A DNA stretch of 54,633 nt from Paramoeba atlantica (GCA_977017575.1 CDRNVI010000064.1:1-54633), one strand, 5' to 3'. Numbered from the stretch's first letter, positions 10,146 through 20,701 are shown. Translations and numbers: made by a program. Notes: generated by a model not told the origin, from the sequence alone.

Positions 10146-12041
10146 CTAGTTCTGTGAAGGAAATTGGTAATACGGTTGGGCACTGTACATCGCTGCGGTA
10201 GACCCGGGCGCTGGATTCGCTTCATGCGGGTAGGCCCGGTAGCCATACTCCCCAGCACGCTCCGCATACCCCGATGCGGGGCCCCGGGTAGTCCCTGGGC
10301 CATAGTATACCCCACTCGGAGCGTACCCTGGCGTACCCGTGGCATAGACCGGGGGAGCATAGGGTTTTCCTCCGTAATACCGCCCCGGGTGTGGGGACTG
10401 GGGAAAAGCACCGTATCCCTCCCCGGTGGGAGAGCCACCCCCCCTACTTCCCCCACCCCCCCGGCGACCGTACCGCCGACTCGCGGCCTTCGCCTCCACG
10501 AGACGTGCCAGGAACGGCGGCACCTCTTGCTGCGCCTCACGCAACACCGTGGCGAGTTCCCCCGCCAGCGACGCATCCTGCGTTGGGGTAAAAAACCCCA
10601 ACGCCGTGCCCTGATTCCCCACACGACCGGTACGCCCAATTCGGTGCACATAGTCCTCAATCGTGTTGGGGAGGTCATACTGCACCACCAGCCCCACATG
10701 CGGGATATCCAACCCCCGACTCGCGACATCCGTCGCCAGCAACACCGGGACGGCCCCGGAGCGAAACGCCCCCAGCGCCCTCTCCCGCTCGCTCTGGCCC
10801 TTATCCCCGTGAATACTCACCGCGGGCAGCCCCCGGCTCTGCAGCCCCCGTCGCACCCCCTCGACGTGCCTCTTGCGCTGGATGAACACCAGCGCGCGCT
10901 CCGACGCCGAGACCCCCCCCCGCAGGGCCTCACACAGGCGGTCCAGCTTGTGCGGGGGCTCGAGCTCGAGCAGGTGCTGGGCGATGCTCGCGGTGGTGGC
11001 ACCGAGGCGCCCGACGGTGAGGCGGACGAAGGCGGGGCGCAGGAGGCGTCTCGCGAGGTCCTGGATCTCGCGCGGGAAGGTGGCGCTGAACATCAGCGTG
11101 CGGCGCTGCTCCGGGAGGGGCATGTCGGAGTGCACCACGAGGGCGCGCATCTGGGGCTCGAACCCCATGTCGAGCATGCGGTCCGCCTCGTCGAGGATGA
11201 GGAAGCGGACGGCGTCGAGGGCGAGGGTGGCGCGCTGGTGGTAGTCGAGCAGGCGGCCGGGGGCGGCGACGAGGAGGTCGGAGCCGCGGCGGAGGGAACG
11301 GAGCTGGTTGTGGATGTCGGTGCCGCCGTAGGCGACGGCGACCTGGAGGGGGGTGCGGAAGCAGAACTTGCGGGCCTCCATGTGGATTTGGATGACAAGC
11401 TCCCGTGTGGGGGCGAGGATGACGCAGTGGGGTCGCACAACGTGGACCTCGGAGGAGGGGGTAGGGGGGGAAGAGACGGGGGCAGGCGTGTCCCCCTCGG
11501 AACGGGAACGAAGCAACGCCGTGATGGTGGGTAGCAAAAACGCGGCGGTTTTTCCACTCCCGGTTTGTGCACAGGCCATCACGTCGTGGCCTGCGAGAGC
11601 GAGCGGAATGGTGTATTGCTGTACTGGGGTGGGAGTTTGGTACGCACAACGCTGGATGTTCTCCCGTAAGGTGGGAGGAAAGGACACATCATCGAAGTTC
11701 TCCATCGGGGGCTCGACGTCGGGAGGGGTCGTATGGACAGGAATAGCGGCGTACTCTTGAAAGTTAATTCCTTGGGACACTCCTGTGGTCCGAAACAGTT
11801 CCAAGACTTCGGCCTCGTCTTCCTGGGCGCGCCGATCGCGACCCCCATAGGTGTGACTGCCGTCATGGAACACACGACGAGAGTGGGCAGGTGGACGCAT
11901 GCCAGCTCCTCGGTGGGACCCGCGCCATTCTGGGTTGCCTCTGCTGGAGTATCCACGGGATGGTAGGGCCGAAGGGTGATAGGGATCGGATATACTGGGG
12001 GCGTAGGAAGGCTCCTCGCGACGGTGAGGGGGAACGTACAT
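10146..12041 (-). CDS. DED1: DEAD-box RNA helicase, Ded1/DDX3 family
   Basis: ATP-dependent RNA helicase of 631 residues, expected in the cytoplasm, where Ded1/DDX3 helps remodel mRNA 5' leaders during translation initiation. All core motifs are visible in order: the Q-motif region (YQTPTPVQQYTIP, about residue 134), motif I AQTGSGKT (about 157), Ia PTRELVIQI, motif II DEAD (about 284), motif III SAT (about 319), then FIQRKRHVEGV, DVASRGLDIPHVGLVVQYD (about 440) and motif VI HRIGRTGR (about 467). The first residues, MYVPPHRREEP, match the YVPPH motif near the N-terminus of Ded1 and DDX3. The C-terminal tail is rich in Gly, Tyr, Ser and Arg, as in the family. Length is close to yeast Ded1 (604). 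The gene is strongly GC-rich in its centre. It lies 227 bp downstream of RPA2 in the same orientation. Confidence 0.93.
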   Translation of the reverse strand: MYVPPHRREEPSYAPSISDPYHPSALPSRGYSSRGNPEWRGSHRGAGMRPPAHSRRVFHDGSHTYGGRDRRAQEDEAEVLELFRTTGVSQGINFQEYAAIPVHTTPPDVEPPMENFDDVSFPPTLRENIQRCAYQTPTPVQQYTIPLALAGHDVMACAQTGSGKTAAFLLPTITALLRSRSEGDTPAPVSSPPTPSSEVHVVRPHCVILAPTRELVIQIHMEARKFCFRTPLQVAVAYGGTDIHNQLRSLRRGSDLLVAAPGRLLDYHQRATLALDAVRFLILDEADRMLDMGFEPQMRALVVHSDMPLPEQRRTLMFSATFPREIQDLARRLLRPAFVRLTVGRLGATTASIAQHLLELEPPHKLDRLCEALRGGVSASERALVFIQRKRHVEGVRRGLQSRGLPAVSIHGDKGQSERERALGAFRSGAVPVLLATDVASRGLDIPHVGLVVQYDLPNTIEDYVHRIGRTGRVGNQGTALGFFTPTQDASLAGELATVLREAQQEVPPFLARLVEAKAASRRYGRRGGGGSRGGGSPTGEGYGAFPQSPHPGRYYGGKPYAPPVYATGTPGYAPSGVYYGPGTTRGPASGYAERAGEYGYRAYPHEANPAPGSTAAMYSAQPYYQFPSQN

Positions 12042-12268
12042 GTTGGAGACGAGATAAATTAATTATAAAAGCTAAGAGTTTTCATTTGAAATCACAAGTT
12101 AATTTTAGTTAATGCTGTGTCTAAATCTTGTACGCACGTAAGCTCGTGTTTGCCGCCATTGTATACGCTACTGTACTCTGAAAAAAATGTTGATTTTACT
12201 CCGAAAGAATGTAAACGGTGCGAATCTGTCGCGACAGATTCACGACTTGCATTTCTATTTTTACCTCT

Positions 12269-15200
12269 TTAATCCAAATACAACCGGGTGCGAATCCCCA
12301 CGCTCGCGAGCTCCATAACTAACAATCGCAGCACCTGGGGGATATCTATCAACGGAATCGTCCCCTCTTGGGTGGGCTGCGCCCCCGGCCCTCCCTCCTC
12401 ACCTTCACCTGCCGCATCCAGCGCATCTCGCGTCCCCGCCTGGGCCTCACAAAACATACACACCTTCCAAGTCCCAAGTTGTGTCGATACCCTCTCCTGC
12501 AGTGCTAGCATCCCCCCACAGCGGCGACACACGTATGCGCGGGTGTGGTCCGAAGCGTACAGCAACCGGTCCCGAACCAGTGCCGCGGCCCCGTGGCTTA
12601 ACAACGCGTCCCGTTCCATCTCCCCGACACGCACCCCACCATGCCGCTTTCGTCCGTGGACGGGTTGCCCGGTGCGCTGTACCACACGGTGGGTAGTGTG
12701 ATCCGTACGCCCACGGACTTGCCACTTATCTGCGACCATGTGCCGCAACCTTTGGTAGCCCACTACCCCGACAAACAGCCCCACCTCCATGGGTTCCCCC
12801 GTCATTCCGTTGTAGAACACCTCCGTACCGGCCCGGGCGTATCCCAGCGCCCCAAGACGCTCCCCAAGTCTAAGCGCACTAAGTGGCTTATCCGAGGTGA
12901 GGGCCCAAGGGGAGGCGTCGGTGAGCGACCCGCCCACCGCACTGGCCTTACCCGCAATCATCTCCAGCATCATCCCTACCGCCATACGGCTGGGGAAGGC
13001 ATGAGGGTTGATGAGAATATCCGGGACCATACCCCCGGTCTCGGTGAACGGGAGATCAACCCGTGGCATCACCATCCCGACCGTACCCTTTTGTCCGTGC
13101 CGACTACAGAACTTATCCCCGACGACGGGGGGACGACACAAACGAAGGATGAGGAGAAATTTCGTAGGGTCCGGGCCGTCAAACTCTGTCGGGACCGCGG
13201 CATGGACAAACCCAGACTCCTCCTTTCCCAGATGGGACCACGGGAATACTTTGTGGTCAAGATACCGCACGGAGCCGTCGCTGTGACGGATTTTTCGTGC
13301 TATCACAAACACAGGGGTGTGGGAGGCGTAGACCGGGGCCCCAGCGTGTGAAGAAGAAGAATAAGACCTAGCAGCCCCGGGGGCAGTCGTAGCCGACCCA
13401 TCAAGGGAGGGTGGTGAAGCTACCGGTGGTTCCCCCCTCCTCCCCGCGGCCATCCCATCCAACGTCACCTTGCGTGTCTCCGGTAACCCATCCAACCGTA
13501 CCCCGGGGTACACACATTGGTTGAACCGGTCCAAATTATGAAACACCATGGTGATTTGCGGTCCCCCGCCCTCTGTTTTATTATTGTTATTCGAGGACCC
13601 CAGGCGTACCTTCTCCGCGGCTACCACCTCCCGGCAAAGGGTTTGGTAGACCGCAAAGAGCCCACTCTGGGTGGCACTCTGGCTGAGCACCAGCGCGTCC
13701 TCCATGTCCTGTCCGGAGTAGGACATGACCCCGAGCACGGGGTTCAGACACACACTGCTGTGGTCCATTACCCCGTGGGTCTCGAAGGCGGAGGTACGCA
13801 CGAGGCTGCGGTGGGTGGAGGCCATGTGGTAGTACTTGGTGTCGGTGCGGTACGATGTGGTCGCGAGTGCGGGTCCAATGGATTGTTTCGTAATCCCACA
13901 TTGGAACAGGTTACGCGGGGAACAGTTGTGTTCAAAGAACGGGATGACGCTCGCGGTGAGACTAAGGAGGTGGGTGGAGGGACGGGGCTCGGTGTAGTCG
14001 TGGGTGTGGGCCTCCGTGCGGGCGTCGTGGAGATCGGCATAGACGGAGGCGATGTTTAGATAGGTCTGTTCCCATACCCCGATGTGAAGCTTGTCTCCGG
14101 TGGGGAGGTGTTGGATGGGTCGCATCAAACGCCCCGGTGTGGTGAAGAGGTACAGAACGGAAAAAGTGGCGGAGAGGGAGACGGCGACCACCTCAATGTG
14201 ACACAGCGGAGAACCACGGCGCCGTTTCTCTCCGCGTAGGATCTCACAACACGAAGTCACAGAGGGGGTGGATACGAACCCCAAGAGCGCGCCGTCCAAC
14301 ATGACGGTTGTCATCCCCTCGTAGCGCTGCCACACAGGTGTGAGCTCAGTTGGGTACAAATGCTCTCTCAGTAACTGCTGGACGGCATCCCCTACATCGT
14401 ATTCCACCGGTTTCCCATTGGACGTACTGTCCGATAAACTCACGCGGGCGCCAAGCGTGAGATGGTTCTGCACCCCACAGGCCTCCCCATCCGGGGTGTG
14501 GACCACACAGTAGAATCCCCAAGACTCGGTACGGCACCGTCGGACCTCTGTGCTTCGCATTTCGAGGATATGCCGACCGCGGTGTACCCCACGAAGGAGT
14601 TCCGCGACACGGTAGAAATTTAACCGCTCACAGCTCACCGAGAGACCCATGACTTGGGGCACAGGGGTGGGGAGGGAGCGGTCGGGGGTGTAGGACCCAG
14701 TGGTGAAGATCCGGGACAGTGGTTTCAGAACCCCACGTAGCGGGGTGCGCAGTATGGTGGACAGCTCCGGGAGCAGCACTGTTTTACGGTCCCGCCCACG
14801 AAGATGGGTGAGATGGGGGGAGGAGCACACCGCGGCGACGTTTCGCGCCCCACTGGCGAGTCCACGTAACACACAGCTCTCTAACACCCCACTGAGGAGG
14901 TTGCCCAATGTAAACACCTCCTGGTGACTCGGGAGGTCGAGGTTGTCCTTGGGGAGGGTGTCGTCCACGAAGGCGTAGAGCTGGCGTAGGAGGTGGACGA
15001 GGAGCTCAAATTTTCGCTCGCGTTCAGCGCATGCACGTGCCAGGACGTCCTCGTTGGGGTCTGGAAGAAGCTCGCGCTCAAACGAATCCTCGGAGTTCAA
15101 ATGGGGGAACAGATAGCGGTGCAGCACGTAGCGTCCGTACCACACATCCGGGTGTTGTGGAGGCGCATGGGCCCCAGAGGGCTCACACTCCGGCAGCAGT

Positions 15201-17137
15201 GTTGTCGCGCCCAGCGGATTACCAAACTTTCGACGGTGCTGAGTCTGAGCCTCGCGGATGAGTCTGCCGAGCAGCATTGTGTGCGGAAGAGCCCCTAGGA
15301 CTTGGCCGTAGGTCTGGGCGAGATGGTGCCGTAGCAGTGCCTCCACACGGCCCACCGTGATTTCGGATGTAATTCCCGCGGAGAGGATGTGGAACACCCC
15401 CGCATGAGTCACTTCTCGTAGAGCACACAGCAACAACAAAAATGGGACGTATTGTACTTTTCGACCCAGGGGAAGAGAGACAACCACCTCGGCACTGCGC
15501 AGGTAGTGGATAAAAGTAGGAAGAACGCGGCCGGAGCGTGTCTTGGAGCGGAACTGGATCGCTTTCTCGGAGAAGTTGTCGCCGTGTTTGCACAGCCCGG
15601 GGCGTTGGGTAAGTAGAGGGGTGTTGCTACGCGGGACACTGAGCAGTCGGAGTATTTTTTCTGAACCGTTGATGACAAAATACCCCCCAGCGAGCATCGG
15701 CTCGTGCTGGGCCTCGCGCCACGGGATACCCAACGCCTTCATGTGGGTGAGAACACAGTGGGCACTCCCGACCATAGTCGGCACTTCTCCTGCCTTCATC
15801 CAGAAAAAGGCGCTAGGGGGAATCAGTTCAGTAGGATAGCGGTGACCTTGGGAATCTACCACGCGCTCTGAGTGCTCCACAGTGGCGGAAGTAAAAAACC
15901 TCTCGGAATCGTTCGCTGCGTCAATCCCCAAGTCAACCGAGATCGCATGGGGTACACTCGATAAAGGGGAGTCCCGTCGTAGCTGAAAGCGAAACGCAAT
16001 TCTCCAGTACAGAGGCTCCTGGTAGGAAGTGCCAAGCCGGACATGACGTGCGGGAGCGAGATAGCCAGCGGCTACACGCAGCAGACTCCCATAAAGCGTC
16101 TCCGATGTGCGAACTAGCTGACCCCAGTCTGTGTGTCGTCGCGTAACCAGGTGTTCGTATACTGTTGCGGGGTCACGTGTGTGTTTGGGGATTTCATACC
16201 GTCCATACGTATCCGCATCCCACGCATAAAGATGCTGTGCGTCAAACCAAATCTTATTTGATTTCGCCTCGAAGGCCGTCGTTAGGTCCAACCACTGCTG
16301 ATGGAGATCTGCCACGTTTTGTAAAGTCGTTGTGACGTGCAGCAGGTTTTGTCGTACCTCATCGCATTTTTCAACCGAGACATGTGTCCCGACGTGTGTG
16401 GTGTATCGCTCCTGGAGCGCACGGAGGTGATCCTGCTCCTTCTCTAAAGACGAAAACACGGTACGAAACTTTTCTGTCATTGATTGAACGTAGCACGCGG
16501 AGGTCTCCAGGGAGGGGTGACATATGCCCACAGCTACACGGTTGCACTGAACGCTAATCGTGGAGCCGTCCTTGCCAAGGGGTTGGGTAGCCATGACGCC
16601 TTGTTGGGTGTGCTCGGTAATCAGTCGGGGGAGGTCATGACGTAAGGCATCGTCCCACATGGAGGTGTGTAGACTACAGAGCTCGGAGACACTCTTGTCC
16701 ACACCTCCAAGAATACCATTGAGTGATGAGTCGACAGGGGACGAGGTCGCGCCCGAAGACGCGTATTGAGGTTGCAGGAGGAGTAGGTTTTGCAACGAAC
16801 CCTGTATTTGAAGCAGGAGATTGTACTTGTGAGAAATTGGGAGTGTGTGGGGGTCCGGGTCTCGTTGAAGGCTATGTATCTGATCCAGTAATTCTCGTGC
16901 AATAGGAGGCACTTCCTTTTTCCTTGGCGAAATGTACTTCACAGCCCTTTTGCGATCCGGCAATTCCCCTCTGGGCAGTGATAAACGGGTCCGGAGACTT
17001 ATCACAAAGTCATCCAATTTGGGTGTTTTTTCCAACTCCAGTATTTGATCAAAAGATTCAATTTGCTCACGAAGAGTGAGATCAATCCATTGCCAAGCTC
17101 TGTCCTCCTGAGAACTTGTGTCACATGCTGAGCTCAT
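12269..17137 (-). CDS. RPA2: RNA polymerase I second-largest subunit
   Basis: The beta-like catalytic subunit of Pol I, in the nucleolus; in trypanosomes Pol I also transcribes some protein genes. The ATG at 17137 gives 1622 residues. An upstream open frame has no ATG, and a pyrimidine tract with an AG acceptor lies just before this start. Conserved blocks: AGGYFVINGSEKILRLLSVP, PGRLMRP (about residue 1005), SYSGQDMEDALVLSQSA (about 1150), GDKFCSRHGQKGTVGM (about 1340), VGYQRLRHMVADKWQVRGR, GRKRHGGVRVGEMERDALL, and a C-terminal zinc site CRRC...CMFC (about 1535-1562). The YRTDTKYYHM...LVRT segment fits Pol I rather than Pol II or III. The protein is much longer than yeast Rpa135 (1203). An N-terminal extension of several hundred residues precedes the conserved core, as described for T. 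brucei RPA2. Base composition moves from AT-rich at the 5' end to GC-rich. Confidence 0.92.
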   Translation of the reverse strand: MSSACDTSSQEDRAWQWIDLTLREQIESFDQILELEKTPKLDDFVISLRTRLSLPRGELPDRKRAVKYISPRKKEVPPIARELLDQIHSLQRDPDPHTLPISHKYNLLLQIQGSLQNLLLLQPQYASSGATSSPVDSSLNGILGGVDKSVSELCSLHTSMWDDALRHDLPRLITEHTQQGVMATQPLGKDGSTISVQCNRVAVGICHPSLETSACYVQSMTEKFRTVFSSLEKEQDHLRALQERYTTHVGTHVSVEKCDEVRQNLLHVTTTLQNVADLHQQWLDLTTAFEAKSNKIWFDAQHLYAWDADTYGRYEIPKHTRDPATVYEHLVTRRHTDWGQLVRTSETLYGSLLRVAAGYLAPARHVRLGTSYQEPLYWRIAFRFQLRRDSPLSSVPHAISVDLGIDAANDSERFFTSATVEHSERVVDSQGHRYPTELIPPSAFFWMKAGEVPTMVGSAHCVLTHMKALGIPWREAQHEPMLAGGYFVINGSEKILRLLSVPRSNTPLLTQRPGLCKHGDNFSEKAIQFRSKTRSGRVLPTFIHYLRSAEVVVSLPLGRKVQYVPFLLLLCALREVTHAGVFHILSAGITSEITVGRVEALLRHHLAQTYGQVLGALPHTMLLGRLIREAQTQHRRKFGNPLGATTLLPECEPSGAHAPPQHPDVWYGRYVLHRYLFPHLNSEDSFERELLPDPNEDVLARACAERERKFELLVHLLRQLYAFVDDTLPKDNLDLPSHQEVFTLGNLLSGVLESCVLRGLASGARNVAAVCSSPHLTHLRGRDRKTVLLPELSTILRTPLRGVLKPLSRIFTTGSYTPDRSLPTPVPQVMGLSVSCERLNFYRVAELLRGVHRGRHILEMRSTEVRRCRTESWGFYCVVHTPDGEACGVQNHLTLGARVSLSDSTSNGKPVEYDVGDAVQQLLREHLYPTELTPVWQRYEGMTTVMLDGALLGFVSTPSVTSCCEILRGEKRRRGSPLCHIEVVAVSLSATFSVLYLFTTPGRLMRPIQHLPTGDKLHIGVWEQTYLNIASVYADLHDARTEAHTHDYTEPRPSTHLLSLTASVIPFFEHNCSPRNLFQCGITKQSIGPALATTSYRTDTKYYHMASTHRSLVRTSAFETHGVMDHSSVCLNPVLGVMSYSGQDMEDALVLSQSATQSGLFAVYQTLCREVVAAEKVRLGSSNNNNKTEGGGPQITMVFHNLDRFNQCVYPGVRLDGLPETRKVTLDGMAAGRRGEPPVASPPSLDGSATTAPGAARSYSSSSHAGAPVYASHTPVFVIARKIRHSDGSVRYLDHKVFPWSHLGKEESGFVHAAVPTEFDGPDPTKFLLILRLCRPPVVGDKFCSRHGQKGTVGMVMPRVDLPFTETGGMVPDILINPHAFPSRMAVGMMLEMIAGKASAVGGSLTDASPWALTSDKPLSALRLGERLGALGYARAGTEVFYNGMTGEPMEVGLFVGVVGYQRLRHMVADKWQVRGRTDHTTHRVVQRTGQPVHGRKRHGGVRVGEMERDALLSHGAAALVRDRLLYASDHTRAYVCRRCGGMLALQERVSTQLGTWKVCMFCEAQAGTRDALDAAGEGEEGGPGAQPTQEGTIPLIDIPQVLRLLVMELASVGIRTRLYLD

Positions 17138-17200
17138 AGGATATTGTATTCTGTTTGATGTATTTGATATGCAGAAAAAAAGAAAACTAGAGAACAAAAA
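17138..17200 (-). promoter_or_regulatory. Probable trans-splice acceptor region for RPA2
   Basis: On the minus strand a pyrimidine tract (TTTTCTTTTTTTCTGCAT) is followed by the first AG at 17152-17151, fourteen bases before the ATG at 17137. This arrangement fits kinetoplastid spliced-leader addition and favours the 17137 start. It rests on context only. Confidence 0.45.
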
Positions 17201-17455
17201 ATAATTTAGAAGATGTAAGGTAATATTTTGTGAGCTATAATTCAACGAAAATTTATATTTTTCGTTAAAATTGGATGGGTAATCTGCCTGTTTAAGAAAA
17301 CTTAGGCTTGAAGAATAATACGCGTAACTTAGGCGACCTAAGGGAGATCTGGAGCCCCGCAACCGACTACAGCACTAAATTTTGACTTCAAATACGTTCT
17401 TGCAACGTTGGTCTGTTTTGGTATGCATATACGAAAGGGGAGAAGTGATCTTTAT

Positions 17456-18945
17456 CTACGTAGAAAAAAGGTGTCGGAAGAAAGTGGTATCGGGAGAAAA
17501 TGCGTCCCACGTTTGGAGCTGTGATGTCGTCCCGAACACCAAATCGTGTTTCAAATATCGATTCCGGAGACCATCCATTCTTCTTAAGAAGCTACTTTTC
17601 CGGCGGCGTGTTTGCCTTCCCGTTCGATTCCACTTCAGGGGATAATATACCAGATGGACCCCAAGCGGGGTCTCCACGACATCTGACAACGACCCTGGGG
17701 AAAGCGCCCACAGAACATCCCTTAGAATATTGAGCGAGGGACCATACTCCCTTTTCGCCTCCAAGGGAGGCATTTTCCCGCCCTGTGTTTTCCCACTCGA
17801 ACATTCGGAGTGCTGGGAGGCATAATCCGCATAGTGCTCTTTATCCTGAATCAAACTGTACCGTATGGTTTGTAGACGCCAGTGTGCCTCAAAAGGGGAC
17901 CGGGTAACGGGCTGCGCTCCCCAAGTGGGGCGCAGACTTTTGGTGTGCTTGAGAAGAATGTGGTACCCCACTCGTGTAGGTCCGGCAATCATGGACTCGG
18001 GCGCCGACACCGTACACGAGCTTTCTGGCTGTGAAACCTCCAACAAAGGGCTTGCAGCAACAGGGGCCGTGTTCGACTCCTCCTTCACCTCAAAAACAGA
18101 ACCCGGTACCCCACCCAAATCCACACCTCCCTCTTTTCCCACCTCCACCTTCCCTCCCTCCCCACCCCCCACCCCCCCCTCCCCCATCTCCCTTATAAAC
18201 CCCTCCACCTCCCTCCTCACCCCCCTCCCCCCGCCCCCCCTCCGCAGCCGGTACACCCGGCTACTCCCGCCGGTGCGCACCCACTGCCCCTCCGGCCACA
18301 GCACCGGGACCGCGGGCGCCACCCGCACCCCGTTCACGAAGGTGCCGTGGGTGGAGCGCAGGTCCACGAGGTAGACCCCCCCGGCGCGGTGGTGGACGAG
18401 CGCGAGGTGGACCCGGGAGCAGCTGGGGTGGTGCAGCGGGATGTCGCACACCGCGGGGTGGGTCCCGAGCAGGTAGGTGCGGTGGGCGTGGAGCGACACG
18501 GTGGCGACGCGCTGGGGGGCGGGGGCGCGGGAGCCGGAGCGGAAGACCTCGAGGGAGGGCGCGGCGGGGGAGGGGGGGGCGGGGGGAGGGCGGCCCAGGG
18601 GGGCGGGGTGAAGTACGGCGACTGCAGGGCGTGCTTGCGAGAGGGGGGGAGGGGGGAGGGGGAGGGGGTAGACGGGGGAGGGGAGGGGGAGCGTTGGGGA
18701 GGAGGGGGTGGTGGGGTTGGGGATGAAGGGGGTAGGGTGGGAGAAAGGGGGGGGGTTGGGGTGGGAGTGGGTTGTGATGGGGGAGGGTTCTGGGTTTTTG
18801 TTTTTGTGGCTTTATTGTGTTGTGGTGGGGGAGGGGTAGGGTGGAGGGGACGTGAGGTGAGAGGTCGGGAGGGACGTAGTTGGGTGTAGAAAGGGGTTTG
18901 ACGGAGAGTGGCCCAGTCGGGTTCATTGGGACCAGAGGCAGACAT
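17456..18945 (-). CDS. FHA domain-parvulin prolyl isomerase fusion (apparent frameshift)
   Basis: The ATG at 18945 starts MSASGPNEPDWATLRQTPF after a pyrimidine-rich leader. A Pro/Ser/Thr-rich stretch leads to SPYFTPPPWAAL. The FHA domain then continues in another frame (SLEVFRSGS, later HPSCSRVHLAL and STHGTFVNG), so the frame changes inside the C/G runs at about 18555-18595. The C-terminal half is a Pin1-type parvulin: YHILLKHTKSLRP (catalytic His and basic loop), ASQHSECSSGKTQGG (catalytic Cys region) and ETPLGVHLVYYP (second His). FHA binds phosphothreonine and parvulin isomerises phospho-Ser/Thr-Pro bonds. This fusion is known in trypanosomatids (TbPar42). The indel is most easily read as an assembly or sequencing error in a homopolymer, but a real pseudogene cannot be excluded. 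It lies 318 bp upstream of RPA2 on the same strand. Confidence 0.8.
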
Positions 18946-19109
18946 GGTAGGGAAGGAAAGGAGCTACGGTAGGTGTAGGGTAGGGTAAGTTTTACGAGTC
19001 GAATTCAAAGGAATATTTTCTATGGATGGAAGAAGAGTTGTTTTTAGCGAGCATAAAATATAAATTGAACTTTGCAATTTCTACAAAAACGGGAAAAGTA
19101 GATAACGCT

Positions 19110-20366
19110 TTAGATTTTCGTATCATGAACATTTTCGTCCTGTTTATCGTGTAGCGCAACCACATCCTGTATATCGTCTAAAATAGGAAGGATTTGCTTT
19201 ATCAAAATATTCCTGGAATGGTGACACGCATCGTCACAGATCGTGTGTTTTCGGGATTTGGTCCCATTTCCAAAAGTTGAATTTTCCGTTTTCTCAGGTG
19301 AAGGCGCGAAAACTACGCTACTTTGTTCTGCATTCGAAGTCTGTAACACATCGTCCATGAGAACTTTTTTTGCATTGACGCTTTCCATCCATTGTATTCC
19401 TTTTGTGGTCGTACATAGAAATAACAAGAACTCAACCTGAGCGCTGCACAGCTCCGCCCAACCCTTGTAGAGATCACGCCGCAGAAACTCCAAAACAGAG
19501 TCTGGAATCGCGGCGCCAATCATGGCACTATGGTATCCCTCATGTTTGTGAAGTGCTATGTTACGAAAAAGAAGAAGCAAATGCATTATCCCTGGAGGGT
19601 TATGCGCCACGCAAGGTTTGGCCCAAAGTTTGAGGAGGTTATGGAAGTGGATCAGGGCGTTGGGATAGGACAGTAGAGTGTCCACACCTACCCGTTCGCA
19701 CATTAAATTGGATATAATCTGAATTCCCCATCTCACGCTCGGCATTTCCATAGTAAGACAGAGAAGTACTTGCAACAATTTCTCAAGATATTGCCCCTGA
19801 CGATCAGTCGAGGTTACTTGGAGAAAAGAAGGCACTACGGAGGCACCATCGACACTTGTGATATTATTAAGTAACATAAAAATGAGGGACAACGAAGCAT
19901 TGTCGGAATAAGAGCTTTTCGTTGTAGAATTCTCAGGAGAATCGTCCAGATCACCTTCACTTTTTGGTTGATGACTGGATATAAATTCTAAGAAACGCAT
20001 AAGCTTCGCGATCCCATGAGATTCGGAAATGATACGGGCAGTACGAAGGCAGTACTCCGGGTGAGCGGTTAGGTTGGTCAGTGTAGTTAACAGCGTTCCG
20101 TGAAGCAGCATATTTTCTGGTGTTAACAGATGCAGAAGCTTCTCTATGATTTCCGGTTGCAACAGAGCTTCAAAAAGTGTCACAGGTTCACAAGAACTAG
20201 AACATACAGCAAGTATGTCAACTGCACGTTTGCGTAACTCAATGCGCGAGCTGGAAAGCATTTGAAGTACGACGTCGTGATCGCTCATAACAAAGAGTAA
20301 ATCAAGCAGGGTTAGATGTGTAGATGCGAAAAAATTTCTGTAAGTGTGCAAGTGGGTTCGTTCCAT
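19110..20366 (-). CDS. HGH1: Armadillo-type protein, HGH1-like
   Basis: 418 residues of helical armadillo-like repeats. Features in order: MLSSSRIELRKRAVDILAVC (repeat 1, about residue 33), LLTPENMLLHGTLLTTLTNL (about 82), SLIFMLLNNITSV (about 158), LLLLFRNIALHKHEGYHSAM (about 268) and AQVEFLLFLCTTTKGIQWM (about 310). The last two blocks echo the HGH1 family, where a conserved response-like repeat precedes a LLLLCxTxxGR segment. Yeast Hgh1 (394 residues) helps fold eEF2 in the cytosol. The C-terminal tail is polar and less conserved. The gene is intact, with an ATG at 20366. Another armadillo protein remains possible. Confidence 0.5.
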   Translation of the reverse strand: MERTHLHTYRNFFASTHLTLLDLLFVMSDHDVVLQMLSSSRIELRKRAVDILAVCSSSCEPVTLFEALLQPEIIEKLLHLLTPENMLLHGTLLTTLTNLTAHPEYCLRTARIISESHGIAKLMRFLEFISSHQPKSEGDLDDSPENSTTKSSYSDNASLSLIFMLLNNITSVDGASVVPSFLQVTSTDRQGQYLEKLLQVLLCLTMEMPSVRWGIQIISNLMCERVGVDTLLSYPNALIHFHNLLKLWAKPCVAHNPPGIMHLLLLFRNIALHKHEGYHSAMIGAAIPDSVLEFLRRDLYKGWAELCSAQVEFLLFLCTTTKGIQWMESVNAKKVLMDDVLQTSNAEQSSVVFAPSPEKTENSTFGNGTKSRKHTICDDACHHSRNILIKQILPILDDIQDVVALHDKQDENVHDTKI

Positions 20367-20701
20367 TAAATAAATTTTACACGCGAAGCATACACGTTGT
20401 ATGCTTCGCGTATTTCACATGTACAGTAAAAATAAGAATTCTGAGGATCACTAAAAATCCGAATTCGGCTGTCAACGTGCAACTAGGAAAAATGAGAATG
20501 TGATTTCGAAAGTGAGAATGCGGCTCGGAATAATCGTATCAACGTGGAACTCCATTTGAGTACCAAAAATGAGAATACTTAGACAAATTCTTGACTAGTT
20601 TTACCATGCATTCGTGAGTACGGTACTTAGGTACTCAAATGAGTACCTAGAGCCTTACTTTTTTAATCGCTTCGTTAAACGCGGTGGTTGTTTTCAACAT
20701 A

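Noticed and set aside
10164-11534. Long plus-strand ORF (456 codons) opposite the helicase gene
   Set aside because: It is an antisense shadow of the GC-rich DEAD-box gene. It has low complexity and no recognisable domain, while the minus strand has all helicase motifs.
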